Source: JAUNBN01 sp036645935
GTDB taxonomy: Bacteria > Bacillota > Clostridia > Oscillospirales > Ruminococcaceae
Direction of reading: 5' to 3'
Assembly: GCA_036645935.1 (NCBI GenBank)
Contig: JAVXNE010000001.1
Span: forward strand, 186,001 to 250,000
Length of the DNA: 64,000 bases
The translations under genes and the position numbers were made by a program. Positions within the stretch are counted from its first letter, which is position 1. Each line of letters opens with the position of its first letter. Of the stretch, positions 16,156-25,065 are shown one piece after another. The notes under the pieces are model-generated. The model did no database searches. It was not told where the DNA came from and saw only the letters and a program-made list of their open reading frames with translations.

Positions 16156-18353
16156 GATTCGCCTTTCATAAAAGCGCTAAGGCCGGTATAGCGCAGTGTC
16201 TTGCGATCATTTTCCACCATTGCAAGCAGCTTTCCCTCGTCTCCGACGATGACAAGCAGCTCTCTCGCGCGCGTCACGGCGGTATAGAGCAAATTTCGAT
16301 AGCACAGCTTGCGCGAAAAATCTCCGAGTGCGAGCACCACTGCGGTGAACTCGCTTCCCTGGCTCTTGTGCACCGTTATAGCATACGCCATCTCGAGTTG
16401 AACGGCAAATTCGGCGGGATAACATATTCGGCGGTCATCGAATATGCACGTTATCGTCTGGGCATGTGTGTCGATGCTCTCGATGAGACCGAGGTCACCA
16501 TTATACGCCCCCTTGCCCGTTTCGCCGCCGTCGCGAACCCACTGAACATCGTAGTTGTTTCTAACCTGCATTACGCGGTCTCCCTCGCGAAACAGCCTGC
16601 CCATTATTTTTATTTCCTTTTTGCCTGCCGCACGCGGATTGAGCCGCTCGCGCAGCTGCTCGCCGAGGGCAACCGTGCCGAGCACGCCCTGACGCGACGG
16701 TGTGAGAACCTGTATATCCGCAAACGGGTCAAACCCGTAAGCCGCGGGCAATCGACGTGCCACAAGATCGCAGATGGCGCGCGACGCCGATTCCGGTTCG
16801 CGCCGCAGGAAGAAAAAGTCCCTGTCGCGGCTGTCCAGCTCGGGCGGAATGCCATCCACTATCGCGTGGGCGTTCACCACAATGAGGCTTTCCGCCGCCT
16901 GTCGAAATATCTTTTGAAACTCTATCGTCTCACATTCACCGCTGTCTATCAAATCTCGCAGCACATTGCCAGCGCCGACCGACGGAAGCTGATTGAAATC
17001 TCCGACCATTATCAGTCTGCATTGTGGCCGCAATCCTCTCAGCAGCGCCTCGAATAGCGGAGAATCAGCCATTGACATCTCGTCTATAATGACGACGTCG
17101 AATTTGAGCGGATCCAACTCGTTGTGCACAAAGCGCAGCTCAGAGCCATCGCTGTAATCGACCTCCAGCAGTCTGTGAACCGTCTTCGCCTCCCTGCCGG
17201 TAAGCTCGCTGAGCCGCTTTGCCGCTCGTCCTGTGGGCGCACACAGCGCCACCTCGTCGCCTCCCCGCTCACACAGCTCGATGATCGCGCGAAGCGCCGT
17301 GGTTTTACCTGTTCCCGGTCCGCCGGTTATCACCACTGACCCGCCCGTGAGCGAGCGCTCAATCGCTCGCCGCTGCAACGGATCGTATGCAATTGAATTC
17401 AGTTTTTCAAATTCGTCTATCTGTGATTTTGCGTCGTCTGCGCTTCGAAATTTGAGCGACGCGAGCAGCCGAAGCCGCTCGGCGATAAAGCGTTCGGCGC
17501 GCAGATATGTCGGCAGAAATATCATCTCCTCGCCGGCAATAGCCGCAATTCCGAGCAGCCCCGCATCTATCGCATTATACAGCTCTATCTCAACGCTGTC
17601 CCTGTCAACATCAAGAAATTTATAGACCCTGTCGATGAGCTTGTCAGAAGGCAGACAAGTGTGGCCGTTTTCGAGATTATGCCGCAGTGCATAGACAAGA
17701 CCTGCGCGCAGCCGGTCAGGATGCACACCATCAATTCCGAAGCGGGTTGCCAGCGTGTCCGCAAACGAGAACTCCAGCGACGCCGGTTCTCCGCACAGCA
17801 GATATGGGTTGGAGGATATAAGCTCCGGCGCGGCATCTGAAAACGAGCGGTAAAGCCGGAGAGACACGTCGGTGTCGATTCCGAGCTCACCCAGCTTCGC
17901 GAGTGTCTCCCGCACACCGTATATTTTTCGGAACTCCTCGCTGATTTTCTTCGCTTTCTCGAGAGAAACGCCCTTTAGCGCAGTGAGTTTTTCGGGAGTT
18001 TGTGCGATTACATCCAGCGTTTTGTCTCCAAACGCGTCCACCATTCTGCGCGCTGTCGCCGGCCCGACACCGCTTAAAACGCGCGCCGAGAGATATTTAA
18101 GTATTGCTGTGGCAGAGCTTGGCAGCACCCGCTCGCAGGCCACCGAACAAAACTGCGGCCCATATGTCGGGTGGGTTGTGTATTTGCCCCACACTGTCAG
18201 CTCTTCACCGATGGCGACACCATACAGTGAACCGGTCACCGTAATCGGATCGCCGCCGGCATCGAGGCAGATAACGGCGTATCCGTTCGCCTCGTTGCGA
18301 TACATTATGTCTTCAACAGTGCCGTTGATCCGCTCATTTTCAGGAACTTCCAT
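16152..18353 (-). CDS. recD2: ATP-dependent 5'-3' DNA helicase RecD2
   Basis: A 733-residue superfamily 1B helicase acting in repair outside a RecBCD complex. The N-terminal OB-like domain (NGTVEDIMYRNEANGYAVI) and the helix-hairpin-helix region (LSGVGPATARRMVDAFG) are diagnostic of RecD2 rather than RecD. Walker A is ITGGPGTGKTTALRAI, Walker B is VVIIDEMSMAD, then VGDFNQLPSVGAG. The C-terminal SH3-like and motif V/VI region contains AITVHKSQGSEF and LYTAVTRARELLVIVG. ComF overlaps its end. A hairpin at 18359-18387 lies just upstream of its start. Confidence 0.96.
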   Translation of the reverse strand: MEVPENERINGTVEDIMYRNEANGYAVICLDAGGDPITVTGSLYGVAIGEELTVWGKYTTHPTYGPQFCSVACERVLPSSATAILKYLSARVLSGVGPATARRMVDAFGDKTLDVIAQTPEKLTALKGVSLEKAKKISEEFRKIYGVRETLAKLGELGIDTDVSLRLYRSFSDAAPELISSNPYLLCGEPASLEFSFADTLATRFGIDGVHPDRLRAGLVYALRHNLENGHTCLPSDKLIDRVYKFLDVDRDSVEIELYNAIDAGLLGIAAIAGEEMIFLPTYLRAERFIAERLRLLASLKFRSADDAKSQIDEFEKLNSIAYDPLQRRAIERSLTGGSVVITGGPGTGKTTALRAIIELCERGGDEVALCAPTGRAAKRLSELTGREAKTVHRLLEVDYSDGSELRFVHNELDPLKFDVVIIDEMSMADSPLFEALLRGLRPQCRLIMVGDFNQLPSVGAGNVLRDLIDSGECETIEFQKIFRQAAESLIVVNAHAIVDGIPPELDSRDRDFFFLRREPESASRAICDLVARRLPAAYGFDPFADIQVLTPSRQGVLGTVALGEQLRERLNPRAAGKKEIKIMGRLFREGDRVMQVRNNYDVQWVRDGGETGKGAYNGDLGLIESIDTHAQTITCIFDDRRICYPAEFAVQLEMAYAITVHKSQGSEFTAVVLALGDFSRKLCYRNLLYTAVTRARELLVIVGDEGKLLAMVENDRKTLRYTGLSAFMKGES

Positions 18354-18358
18354 ATATA

Positions 18359-18387
18359 AAAACCCTCATCTCAATGATAAGGGTTTT
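18359..18387 (-). terminator. Hairpin between the 108-residue protein gene and recD2
   Basis: AAAACCCT (18359-18366) pairs with AGGGTTTT (18380-18387). On the minus strand the stem is followed by TATATATGG, so the T-run merges with the recD2 start. It may terminate the upstream gene or lie in the recD2 leader. Confidence 0.5.
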
Positions 18388-18412
18388 CAGGATTTTTTTC
18401 AAGCGAACATCA

Positions 18413-18739
18413 CTACCCTGCACTGTCCACAATGATGTGTTCAAGCGCCTCTCCGAGCTTGTCTGGGGTGCATACCTCAAGACAAAGTCCATCTTCAACG
18501 AGTTTTGACGCTCCAATCACTCCACCACACAAATCGAGCACGACTATGCGTCCGCATAGCGAGTTTGCTCTTGCCGAGCGCAACTGGTCAATCACCGCCT
18601 CGTCTTTATTGCGCACTCCGAGCACGCACACAAGCGCGCCGCGCATCGAGCTTCTCCATATGTGCTCGTAAACACATAGTGCCAGCATACTCACGCCGAG
18701 CGCCGCGAGCACACACAGGATAAGCAGATCAACACTCAT
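18413..18739 (-). CDS. Hypothetical membrane-anchored protein, 108 residues
   Basis: One N-terminal hydrophobic helix (LLILCVLAALGVSMLALCVY), then a soluble part of about 80 residues with alternating beta and alpha character (GALVCVLGVRNKDEAVIDQL, GRIVVLDLCGG). CGGAGGCG precedes the ATG. I do not recognise the family. It is preceded by a gap of about 60 bases to the metK stop and followed by a hairpin, so it may be monocistronic. Confidence 0.75.
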   Translation of the reverse strand: MSVDLLILCVLAALGVSMLALCVYEHIWRSSMRGALVCVLGVRNKDEAVIDQLRSARANSLCGRIVVLDLCGGVIGASKLVEDGLCLEVCTPDKLGEALEHIIVDSAG

Positions 18740-18799
18740 ACCGACGCCTCCGAAAAATTAAATCCTTCGGGTCATACTATGAGCGTGGGCGATCCAGTG

Positions 18800-19966
18800 C
18801 TACTTCAGTGCAAGCTTCACCGCGGCTTTGAGTTCGTCCGCCTTATTCGTGCGCTCCCACTCGACGTCGAGATCGTTGCGTCCCATGTGTCCATAAGCGG
18901 CAAGCTTTGAGAACTGAGGGTGGTTAAGTCTGAGGATTTTGATGATAGCTGACGGGCGCATGTCAAATGTCTGCTTCACCGCAGCCTCGATGGCCGCACA
19001 CGGCACTGTTTCGGTGTCGAAAGTCTCAACGAGCACCGACACCGGCTTCGCCACGCCTATCGCGTATGCGAGCTGAACCTCACAGCGTTTTGCAAGTCCC
19101 GCCGCGACAATGTTCTTCGCGATATAACGCGCCATATAAGCGGCACTGCGATCCACCTTGCTCGGATCCTTGCCGGAGAACGCGCCGCCGCCATGGCGTG
19201 AATATCCACCATATGTGTCGACGATTATCTTTCGTCCTGTCAGTCCGCAGTCTCCAACCGGACCACCGATAACGAATCGGCCCGTGGGGTTGATGAAATA
19301 TTTTGTGTCCGCATCGATGAGCTTTTTGGGCAGCGACGGAAGTATGACCTTGTCTTTTATATCGCGGCGCAGTGTCTCCATATCTACGTCGGCGGCATGC
19401 TGAGTGCTTATCACGACCGTGTCTATTCTCAGCGGCTCACCGTTCTCATACTCGACAGTGACCTGCGATTTTCCGTCCGGACGCAGATAGTCGATATCTC
19501 CGCTTTTTCGCGCTTCTGTCAGCGCTTTTGTCAGGTTGTGCGCCAACATGATTGGCCACGGCATTAGCTCCTCGGTCTCGTCGCACGCGTAGCCGAACAT
19601 CATGCCCTGATCTCCCGCGCCGAGCCCGTCCTCTTTTTCGTTCACACCCATTGCGATATCCGGGCTCTGCTCGCGCAGCATAACCTTGACTTCGCAGCTG
19701 TCGCCGCAAAAGCCGCAGTCTTCAGTGTAGCCTATCTCGTTGATCGCCTCGCGCGCAACCGCAGCATAATCGACCGCAGCAGTTGTCGTAATCTCTCCCG
19801 CGAGCACGACGGTGTTGTCCTTCACAAGCACCTCGCAGGCGACGCGCGAACGCGGATCCTGCGAGAGCAGCTCATCGAGTATCGCGTCGGATATGCGATC
19901 GCAAACCTTGTCGGGATGACCCTCTGTAACCGATTCCGATGTAAACAGGTGTCTTTTTTCGCTCAT
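18800..19966 (-). CDS. metK: S-adenosylmethionine synthetase
   Basis: Makes S-adenosylmethionine from methionine and ATP. The chosen start gives MSEKRHLFTSESVTEGHPDK, with GGAGG 5 bases upstream; an in-frame start at 20011 would lie inside the riboswitch terminator. Family motifs are visible: GHPDKVCDRISDAILD, GAGDQGMMFGYA (the hexapeptide GAGDQG), and GGGAFSGKDPSKVDRSAAY (the GGGAFSGKD P-loop). At 388 residues it is full length. A SAM-I riboswitch with its terminator lies directly upstream, so it is repressed by its own product. Confidence 0.98.
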   Translation of the reverse strand: MSEKRHLFTSESVTEGHPDKVCDRISDAILDELLSQDPRSRVACEVLVKDNTVVLAGEITTTAAVDYAAVAREAINEIGYTEDCGFCGDSCEVKVMLREQSPDIAMGVNEKEDGLGAGDQGMMFGYACDETEELMPWPIMLAHNLTKALTEARKSGDIDYLRPDGKSQVTVEYENGEPLRIDTVVISTQHAADVDMETLRRDIKDKVILPSLPKKLIDADTKYFINPTGRFVIGGPVGDCGLTGRKIIVDTYGGYSRHGGGAFSGKDPSKVDRSAAYMARYIAKNIVAAGLAKRCEVQLAYAIGVAKPVSVLVETFDTETVPCAAIEAAVKQTFDMRPSAIIKILRLNHPQFSKLAAYGHMGRNDLDVEWERTNKADELKAAVKLALK

Positions 19967-19986
19967 GTTTTCCTCCATAAAATAAA

Positions 19987-20019
19987 AACCGCGCTTGGCA
20001 CAGGACACCAAACGAGGTT
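19987..20019 (-). terminator. Regulated terminator of the metK riboswitch
   Basis: On the minus strand AACC, one U-C mismatch, then CGTTTGG pairs with CCAAGCG and GGTT, around the loop TGTCCTGTG, followed by TTTTTATTTT. The 5' arm AACCT can instead pair with the AGGTT next to the aptamer's P1 3' strand, forming an antiterminator. Confidence 0.85.
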
Positions 20020-20029
20020 CAAAGTAAAC

Positions 20030-20125
20030 CTTATCTATCGGCGACCGCCGCAGGATTTGGCACCTTGCGCAATGCGCAGGTTGCCGGGCTTCACAGGGCC
20101 TGTTCCCTCAGCCGCTCTTGATAAG
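20030..20125 (-). promoter_or_regulatory. SAM-I (S-box) riboswitch upstream of metK
   Basis: Read on the minus strand: P1 is CTTATC...GATAAG at the two ends. The core has AAGAG, GAGGGA, the invariant TGAAGCCCGGCAACC, and GGTGCCAAATCC, the standard S-box consensus. When SAM binds, P1 holds its 3' strand and the terminator at 19987-20019 forms, shutting off metK. Without SAM the alternate AGGTT/AACCT pairing lets transcription continue. Confidence 0.96.
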
Positions 20126-20145
20126 ATATTTAATTGTCGTGTTGC

Positions 20146-20173
20146 ATTATATCAAAGTCACGAAAATTGTCAA
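20146..20173 (-). promoter_or_regulatory. metK promoter
   Basis: TTGACA (20173-20168) and TATAAT (20151-20146), 16 bases apart on the minus strand, about 20 bases before the SAM-I aptamer. Both hexamers are perfect consensus. Confidence 0.85.
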
Positions 20174-20203
20174 TACCCGTCTCTTTTTATCGGGTTTGAA
20201 ACA

Positions 20204-20770
20204 TCATGCGTTTTGGCTGTCTTTTTTGCGCCCCACTTTGTTGAACAGCTTGTGCACAGGCTTGTAGACGATAAAGGTTATCACTGCGTTAACTCCGGAC
20301 TTCAGAAGATTGAACGGAATTATTATCGGCAGCAGCATCGGCACGACATCTTCAATCAACTGTCCCAGGAAAATTGGCGTTAGCACGAGATTGCAGCCGA
20401 CCATGACCGCCGTCATCGAGATCGATCCCACGATGAGCGCAATCACCGCAGACTTCATTGATTTGTTCGATCGGTAGATGTACCCCGCCACGAGACAGAA
20501 AACCCCCGTCGCGAACAAGTGCATGACACCTCCGATGATGCCGTCCCCACCCAGTGCGAACGCCTGTATTGCCGAAACGAGCGCAGTCATCGCTACTCCG
20601 TGCCACGGCCCGTATAGAAACGCCGCAATGAGAATGGGAACGTCGCCGGGATCGTAGACGAGAAACGGCGCAGGCGGAAACGGGATGCGGACAAGCACGA
20701 TAAACACGACCGACAATGCCGTCAACATACCCAATCTTGCAAGCTTTTTGATTCCTTCATTTGACCTCAT
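20204..20770 (-). CDS. ribU: ECF transporter S component, riboflavin-specific (RibU-like)
   Basis: A 188-residue membrane protein with about six hydrophobic segments, the size of S components that bind vitamins and join the shared EcfA-A'-T energising module encoded elsewhere. Segments run from ARLGMLTALSVVFIVLVRI to the C-terminal NLLKSGVNAVITFIVY. The motif around PFPPAPFLVYDPGDVPILIAAFLYGP is typical of RibU (seen as PFPPAPFLVYDPGDVP). The FMN riboswitch immediately upstream strongly supports riboflavin as substrate. RBS AGAGG is about 11 bases from the ATG at 20770. Confidence 0.93.
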   Translation of the reverse strand: MRSNEGIKKLARLGMLTALSVVFIVLVRIPFPPAPFLVYDPGDVPILIAAFLYGPWHGVAMTALVSAIQAFALGGDGIIGGVMHLFATGVFCLVAGYIYRSNKSMKSAVIALIVGSISMTAVMVGCNLVLTPIFLGQLIEDVVPMLLPIIIPFNLLKSGVNAVITFIVYKPVHKLFNKVGRKKDSQNA

Positions 20771-20808
20771 AACTTAAGAAACCTCTTTTCATAAAATGGC
20801 GCAAAAAA

Positions 20809-20833
20809 AGCGCTCTTGAGGCTTCAAGGCGCT
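20809..20833 (-). terminator. Regulated terminator of the FMN riboswitch
   Basis: On the minus strand AGCGC-CTTGA pairs with TCAAG-(A)-GCGCT around the loop AGCC, followed by TTTTTTT. It is positioned between the FMN aptamer and ribU, so it is the expression platform. Confidence 0.85.
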
Positions 20834-20865
20834 GACCCGCGCACGCAAAAACGCGGCGCAAAGCC

Positions 20866-20977
20866 GTTTCTCTCCTCCGGACTGTAACCGTCGGCGCCGG
20901 AATTTCACCGGTTCGTGCCGTTGTTAACGGCTTGCGGGCTATAACCGCCGGTGGGGCATCTCACCCCGCCTCGAAAC
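20866..20977 (-). promoter_or_regulatory. FMN riboswitch (RFN element) upstream of ribU
   Basis: Read on the minus strand: GTTTC (20977-20973) pairs with GAAAC (20870-20866) as P1. Between them are GCGGGGTG, CCCCACCGGCGGT, AGCCCGC, CCGGTGAAATTCCGG and GACGGTTACAGTCCGGA, all conserved RFN blocks. FMN binding should favour the terminator at 20809-20833 and repress riboflavin uptake. Confidence 0.96.
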
Positions 20978-20986
20978 TGCTGTTTT

Positions 20987-21015
20987 ATTATATTCTTTGA
21001 GAAAAATTATGTCAA
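20987..21015 (-). promoter_or_regulatory. ribU promoter
   Basis: TTGACA (21015-21010) and TATAAT (20992-20987) with a 17-base spacer on the minus strand, just upstream of the FMN aptamer. Perfect consensus. Confidence 0.88.
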
Positions 21016-21642
21016 CCTATTTGCGGCGTAACACAAACTAATTTCCTTTCACTGCAAAGATCTGTCTGGGCGGAAATTTGAGTTTATCGAAAGCTGTTTG
21101 TGAATATCGCCTGTGCTCATCAACTCACTGTTTTGAGGTTTGCCTCTCTCGAATTCAACGTTTCCTTGCATCTGTTTTATTGTTTAATTTCCCATCTGTA
21201 ATCGCGGCGCAAGATTTGTTTGAGCTGATTAACTGCCTTGATCAATACAACAAACTCCATATCATCGTAAAGTTAAAGTACTTGCCGCCTGCAATTCACA
21301 GGCCACAAGTCCTTATATGTATTGAAACATTTTTCTTGCGTATTGTTCTTCCATCTTTTTAAAGAGATTTAACTAATTGAAACTCGGTTGGGAATTGCCA
21401 TTGCGAAAAGTGTGTCATCGATTTCAACACTATAAATCGTGTTGAAAAGCGGAAAATAATATTGTCACTTGCGAAATTGCTATTTTATGCAGCTAATAGC
21501 TGTCGGCGATGTCCTTAGCCTCGAATTCTCCGTTTGTTCGTGTTAAAAATGTGAAAAACACATATCTCCCGAAGGAAGAGAACTGAGATCATATGAAAAG
21601 TATCCCTCTGTTGATTTTTCCGCATAAACCGAAATGGACACC
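21016..21642. other. Intergenic region with a possible coding remnant
   Basis: About 630 bases with no intact gene. On the minus strand around 21180-21275 a short frame reads YDDMEFVVLIKAVNQLKQIL and then an RRDYRWEIKQ end, which is protein-like but lacks a start and is preceded by stops. I read it as a fragment of a decayed gene of unknown type. The rest is AT-rich with no strong hairpin. Confidence 0.4.
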
Positions 21643-22085
21643 TTAAGCTATTGCATATCGCATACAAGCGGTGTTATGCAACTCATGGTATTCGGTTCCG
21701 TTGTAAAACGAAATGGTTGCCGGCTCATTCTCGTTAAACTGCATAAGGCAATCCGCACTAAAACATTTAACCTCTTGAAGTTTGTATTTTTGGCCACCTA
21801 CAATTCCATTAATAGCATTATTGTGGGATTGCAATAATATTCATCACTGTCAATCTGCGATTTCAGATCATCATAAGATGTATTGCCCATTTTGTTATCA
21901 AGGTCTGCTTTATATGGAAACGCCAAATTGCAGTTTACATTGTTTCGAAGTATAGCGGGTATAGTAAATCCGGAATATTCTACACGCCAAAAATCAATTT
22001 GCTCAATTGCTTTGAAAGTAGCGCCGACATAAATTGCCTGTGAATCACTCGTGCAAATTTCTTCTGTGGTGTTATTGTTGTTCAA
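21643..22085 (-). pseudogene. Frameshifted gene of unknown function at the end of the zinc-ribbon operon
   Basis: Two overlapping minus-strand frames join into one protein if one base is added near 21828-21838. The first runs from a TTG start at 22085 (AAGGA five bases upstream) through YDDLKSQIDSDEYY; the second continues LQSHNNAINGIVGGQKYKLQ to the stop at 21643. With one added base the span is 444 bases, a 147-residue product. The composition (MQFNENEPATISFYNGTEYH) is protein-like throughout. No family is recognised. The TTG start lies 17 bases after the stop of the previous gene. Either a recent mutation or an assembly error explains the break. Confidence 0.6.
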
Positions 22086-22102
22086 CTGTCCTTAAGAATT
22101 GA

Positions 22103-23557
22103 CTATATTTTATTGAGCATGATATTTGTCGCTGCGATAATATCTAATCCATGTCTTTCTCCCATTTCAATTTTCAGATACTTCACACCGTTAATATTCA
22201 CCTTGAAATCCACAGGATTGACACCGGAGTAAAATTCAGGAGCTTCATAAAGCAGGGCATCGTCCCCATAGATTCGAAAAACAGAAGCATACATATGTAA
22301 CGTGTGAGCACGTCTTTGAAACATTAGATAAACTCTTCCTGTTATTGTTGTATATTGTCCGTCAATATAATATGTATTTGAGGCAATTGATCCGGTTTGG
22401 ATAATTGTTTCATCCACCGCATATTCGTTGCCGAGATTGTCTTTTCGCGAACCTTCATCAGAACTAATATGTTTGAGTCCCTTTCCCGTATAAGAATAAC
22501 TTTCAAGGCTGACAATCGGGATCGGAGCCAATACACTATATTCGTCTATCTTTGCTAAAAGAGTCTCGTCATTTTTCAAAATTGCAAGCGCCGAACGAAT
22601 CAGATCGGTCGCTGATAAAACTCCGGATTCTTTCAACAATGCTTCCGACTTCTGCAATACCTGCAAGCGATAAACCTCCTTGATGCCGTCGGATTTTGCC
22701 GTGATTTCATCATCCGCTCCGAGAACGTTTTCAAGCCCGCTTAGCAGTGACAGCTGTTCTTCATAAGACAGCTTCTCGGGGTCTGCCTTATCAATTTGAA
22801 AAAAAACCTCCTTTTTCATGCTGAGTTTTGCTGTTTCTATTTTTGATTGAGAGTCTTTGTAGTTGGGACTGTTTTCTGTCACCTTTTCCAACTCGCCTAT
22901 TGCAGCTTCATATTTTTTCCCATCAATTAATTTTTGACCCTTTTCATAAGCATCAAAGGAGGCTTTTGCGTTTTCAATTTCTTTCATCGCACCGCTGCAA
23001 GCATCCTCAAACCCATGAAGTTTTTTGTAAAAATCAAGCTCTGAAAGCGTATCATCATAGTTCTTTTCCATTGTCTGATAGCTGAGTTCAAGCTGATTTA
23101 TGTCATTATTCACCGCTTTGTCCACCAAAAACCGTCTGACATCACTTCCTTGAATCTTCGCATTATATATCGCTGCCGCCGTGTCAAAATCGTTTTCATT
23201 TTTGGCCGCATTAAACTTAAATACCGGGTTTGCAACAAGCAAAGCAACGCCAACCGTCAATAGACAAGCCCCTATAACGCCTAAGATAATCCATAACTTT
23301 TTTGCCATCTTGCTTTTTGTTTTTGAGGTTTGAGGTGAAGTTTTTTTAAAACCCATCGCAGGCCGCAACTGGGACGGAGCGTCACTTGTATTGTGCGGGC
23401 TTTCCGTGTTGCTGCTTGTGCGTGACTCCGCAAGCGGCTCGCTTACGCTGTTTTTATCTTTTTCGTAAAAGCTTTTACCGAAATTTGGTGTTTCTGGTTT
23501 CATTTCTTTCTCCTCGCATGAGCTCTGTCTTTCTGTTTCACGATAATCTTCTATCAT
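22103..23557 (-). CDS. Single-pass membrane protein with helical repeats and NPCBM-like C-terminal domain
   Basis: 484 residues. A disordered Ser/Thr-rich N-terminus of about 80 residues lies inside the cell, then a transmembrane helix (LWIILGVIGACLLTVGVALL). An extracytoplasmic region of about 240 residues follows, helical, with TPR-like repeats (YEKGQKLIDGKKYEAAIGEL, SPNYKDSQSKIETAK). The C-terminal 120 residues (VYLMFQRRAHTLHMYASVF..., GVKYLKIEMG) resemble an NPCBM/galactose-binding-like beta sandwich, the type that binds sugars. Function unknown; a cell-surface or wall-binding role is inference. Its start coincides with the stop region of the upstream zinc-ribbon gene at 23557, so they are coupled. 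Confidence 0.82.
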   Translation of the reverse strand: MIEDYRETERQSSCEEKEMKPETPNFGKSFYEKDKNSVSEPLAESRTSSNTESPHNTSDAPSQLRPAMGFKKTSPQTSKTKSKMAKKLWIILGVIGACLLTVGVALLVANPVFKFNAAKNENDFDTAAAIYNAKIQGSDVRRFLVDKAVNNDINQLELSYQTMEKNYDDTLSELDFYKKLHGFEDACSGAMKEIENAKASFDAYEKGQKLIDGKKYEAAIGELEKVTENSPNYKDSQSKIETAKLSMKKEVFFQIDKADPEKLSYEEQLSLLSGLENVLGADDEITAKSDGIKEVYRLQVLQKSEALLKESGVLSATDLIRSALAILKNDETLLAKIDEYSVLAPIPIVSLESYSYTGKGLKHISSDEGSRKDNLGNEYAVDETIIQTGSIASNTYYIDGQYTTITGRVYLMFQRRAHTLHMYASVFRIYGDDALLYEAPEFYSGVNPVDFKVNINGVKYLKIEMGERHGLDIIAATNIMLNKI

Positions 23558-24939
23558 TAGTCAGTATATGTGATAAACTCCAAATACCAAAAGTGTCCAA
23601 AGACCCAAGACTGCAAATCACGCGTTCTTAACCTATAAGGCACACTGTCGCCAATGACGGTTTCCTCCCCGGTTTTTAAATTAATTAATACCGCCCGGTG
23701 ACTACCATTCTGCTCAGATAAAGTTTGATTTAAAACAGCATAATCGTTTCCTTTATTTGTATAAAGCCCAGCAATCAAAGAATAGTTTTCCTTTCCGACG
23801 ATATAAGAACGAGACTCTTTTCCGTCAAACCAAATGAGCTCATTAGAGTAATCACAAAGGAACAGAATGCGACGGTCATCAACTGCGTCGAAACTATACA
23901 CATCACGGAACTCAAACCCATTGTCCAAAACAATATCTACTCCGCCGTTGCTGTTTTGATAAAACTCAGCATCGTAGTTTCCGCAACAAGTTGAACAGTC
24001 GTTGACTGCCTGCATTGATGAAATTACTGAAGACTTACTTGAATCAGGTCTCGCAACCTGTTGTATTAAAATGCTTTTTTGGGTGTCTATAGAATAGGAA
24101 TAGATTGATAATAAGATTCCGTTTTCGCAACCGGACTCGGTTACGTACAATATTTCATGTTCGCTGTATTTTACTACGAATTCCATGCCGCCTGGATGCT
24201 GTTCCTCCGGACTGTCAGGCAGACTCCCTGTATTTTCTCCTTTGTTCGTCGAAAAACATGTACTGCCGTCGCTCGCTAACCAAGCAGCGTCAGTAACGCT
24301 GCTGTTATACCAATACACATCACACAACTGACTCGCAATTGGTTTTTTATTTCCATTCTCAACTAAATAAATCGTACCATCGTACCAATACATAATGCGC
24401 TTTCCGTCGTCGCTGATGGCGACACGTCCAAAGCACCCATTAGTTTCGACGGTTGCAATCGTTTCTGCCGTAGGAGTTTTGTGTGCAAAATCGTAGAGAA
24501 TCAGCGCGTTGTCGGTTATGTATAGCTGTTTTAAAGAATTGGCATCTGCATAGACAATTTGTCTGACCGTCGATCCCAATTCCACAGCAATATCCCCGCT
24601 GTCTAAATCGTAAGCATATGCTCTGCCATTCACGTCGTCATTCACGACGAGATACGGCTGGGATTTGTCCGCATTGCTTATCCCAAAAAAGACAACAAGA
24701 ACTATAACAAAAGTTGCGAGCATTGCGAGAAAAATTTTGCTTTTAAGGCAAAATATCGCTATTGTAATCAACTTTGCTTTCACATATCCGGGTTTTGACG
24801 CCACCTCTTTTGGCTTCATGTCAGATTCACTGTGCGGAATTAAATCCGACATATTTTCAGATTCTATCTTTGCCCCGCACTCCCCGCAGAATTTGGCGTC
24901 ACTCCTGTTTTCAAATCCGCATTTTTTGCATTTTCTCAT
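23557..24939 (-). CDS. Zinc-ribbon, single-pass membrane protein with beta-propeller-like extracellular part
   Basis: 460 residues. The N-terminus CKKCGFENRSDAKFCGECGAK is a four-cysteine zinc ribbon of the zf-ribbon/double-zinc-ribbon type. A transmembrane helix (FLAMLATFVIVLVVFFGI) follows at about residues 70-90. The outer 360 residues contain recurring short strands with a DG.R/YWYDG pattern (VAISDDGKRIMYWYDGTIYL, AWLASDGSTCFSTNKG) that suggest a beta-propeller like those in TolB- or DUF5050-type proteins. Function unknown. Together with the neighbouring zinc-ribbon proteins it suggests a set that shares a cytoplasmic zinc-ribbon partner. It ends exactly where the next gene starts. Confidence 0.8.
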   Translation of the reverse strand: MRKCKKCGFENRSDAKFCGECGAKIESENMSDLIPHSESDMKPKEVASKPGYVKAKLITIAIFCLKSKIFLAMLATFVIVLVVFFGISNADKSQPYLVVNDDVNGRAYAYDLDSGDIAVELGSTVRQIVYADANSLKQLYITDNALILYDFAHKTPTAETIATVETNGCFGRVAISDDGKRIMYWYDGTIYLVENGNKKPIASQLCDVYWYNSSVTDAAWLASDGSTCFSTNKGENTGSLPDSPEEQHPGGMEFVVKYSEHEILYVTESGCENGILLSIYSYSIDTQKSILIQQVARPDSSKSSVISSMQAVNDCSTCCGNYDAEFYQNSNGGVDIVLDNGFEFRDVYSFDAVDDRRILFLCDYSNELIWFDGKESRSYIVGKENYSLIAGLYTNKGNDYAVLNQTLSEQNGSHRAVLINLKTGEETVIGDSVPYRLRTRDLQSWVFGHFWYLEFITYTD

Positions 24940-25065
24940 TGTGTTCCCTCATCCTGTTTTTAGGCATCCTTAATAAAATTACACGCAGAACTATCCTTCC
25001 TGTGTCAAATTATTTGGTGTTATATTCAAGAATAACAGCGAGAAAAAGCACAAATACCTCGAGTA

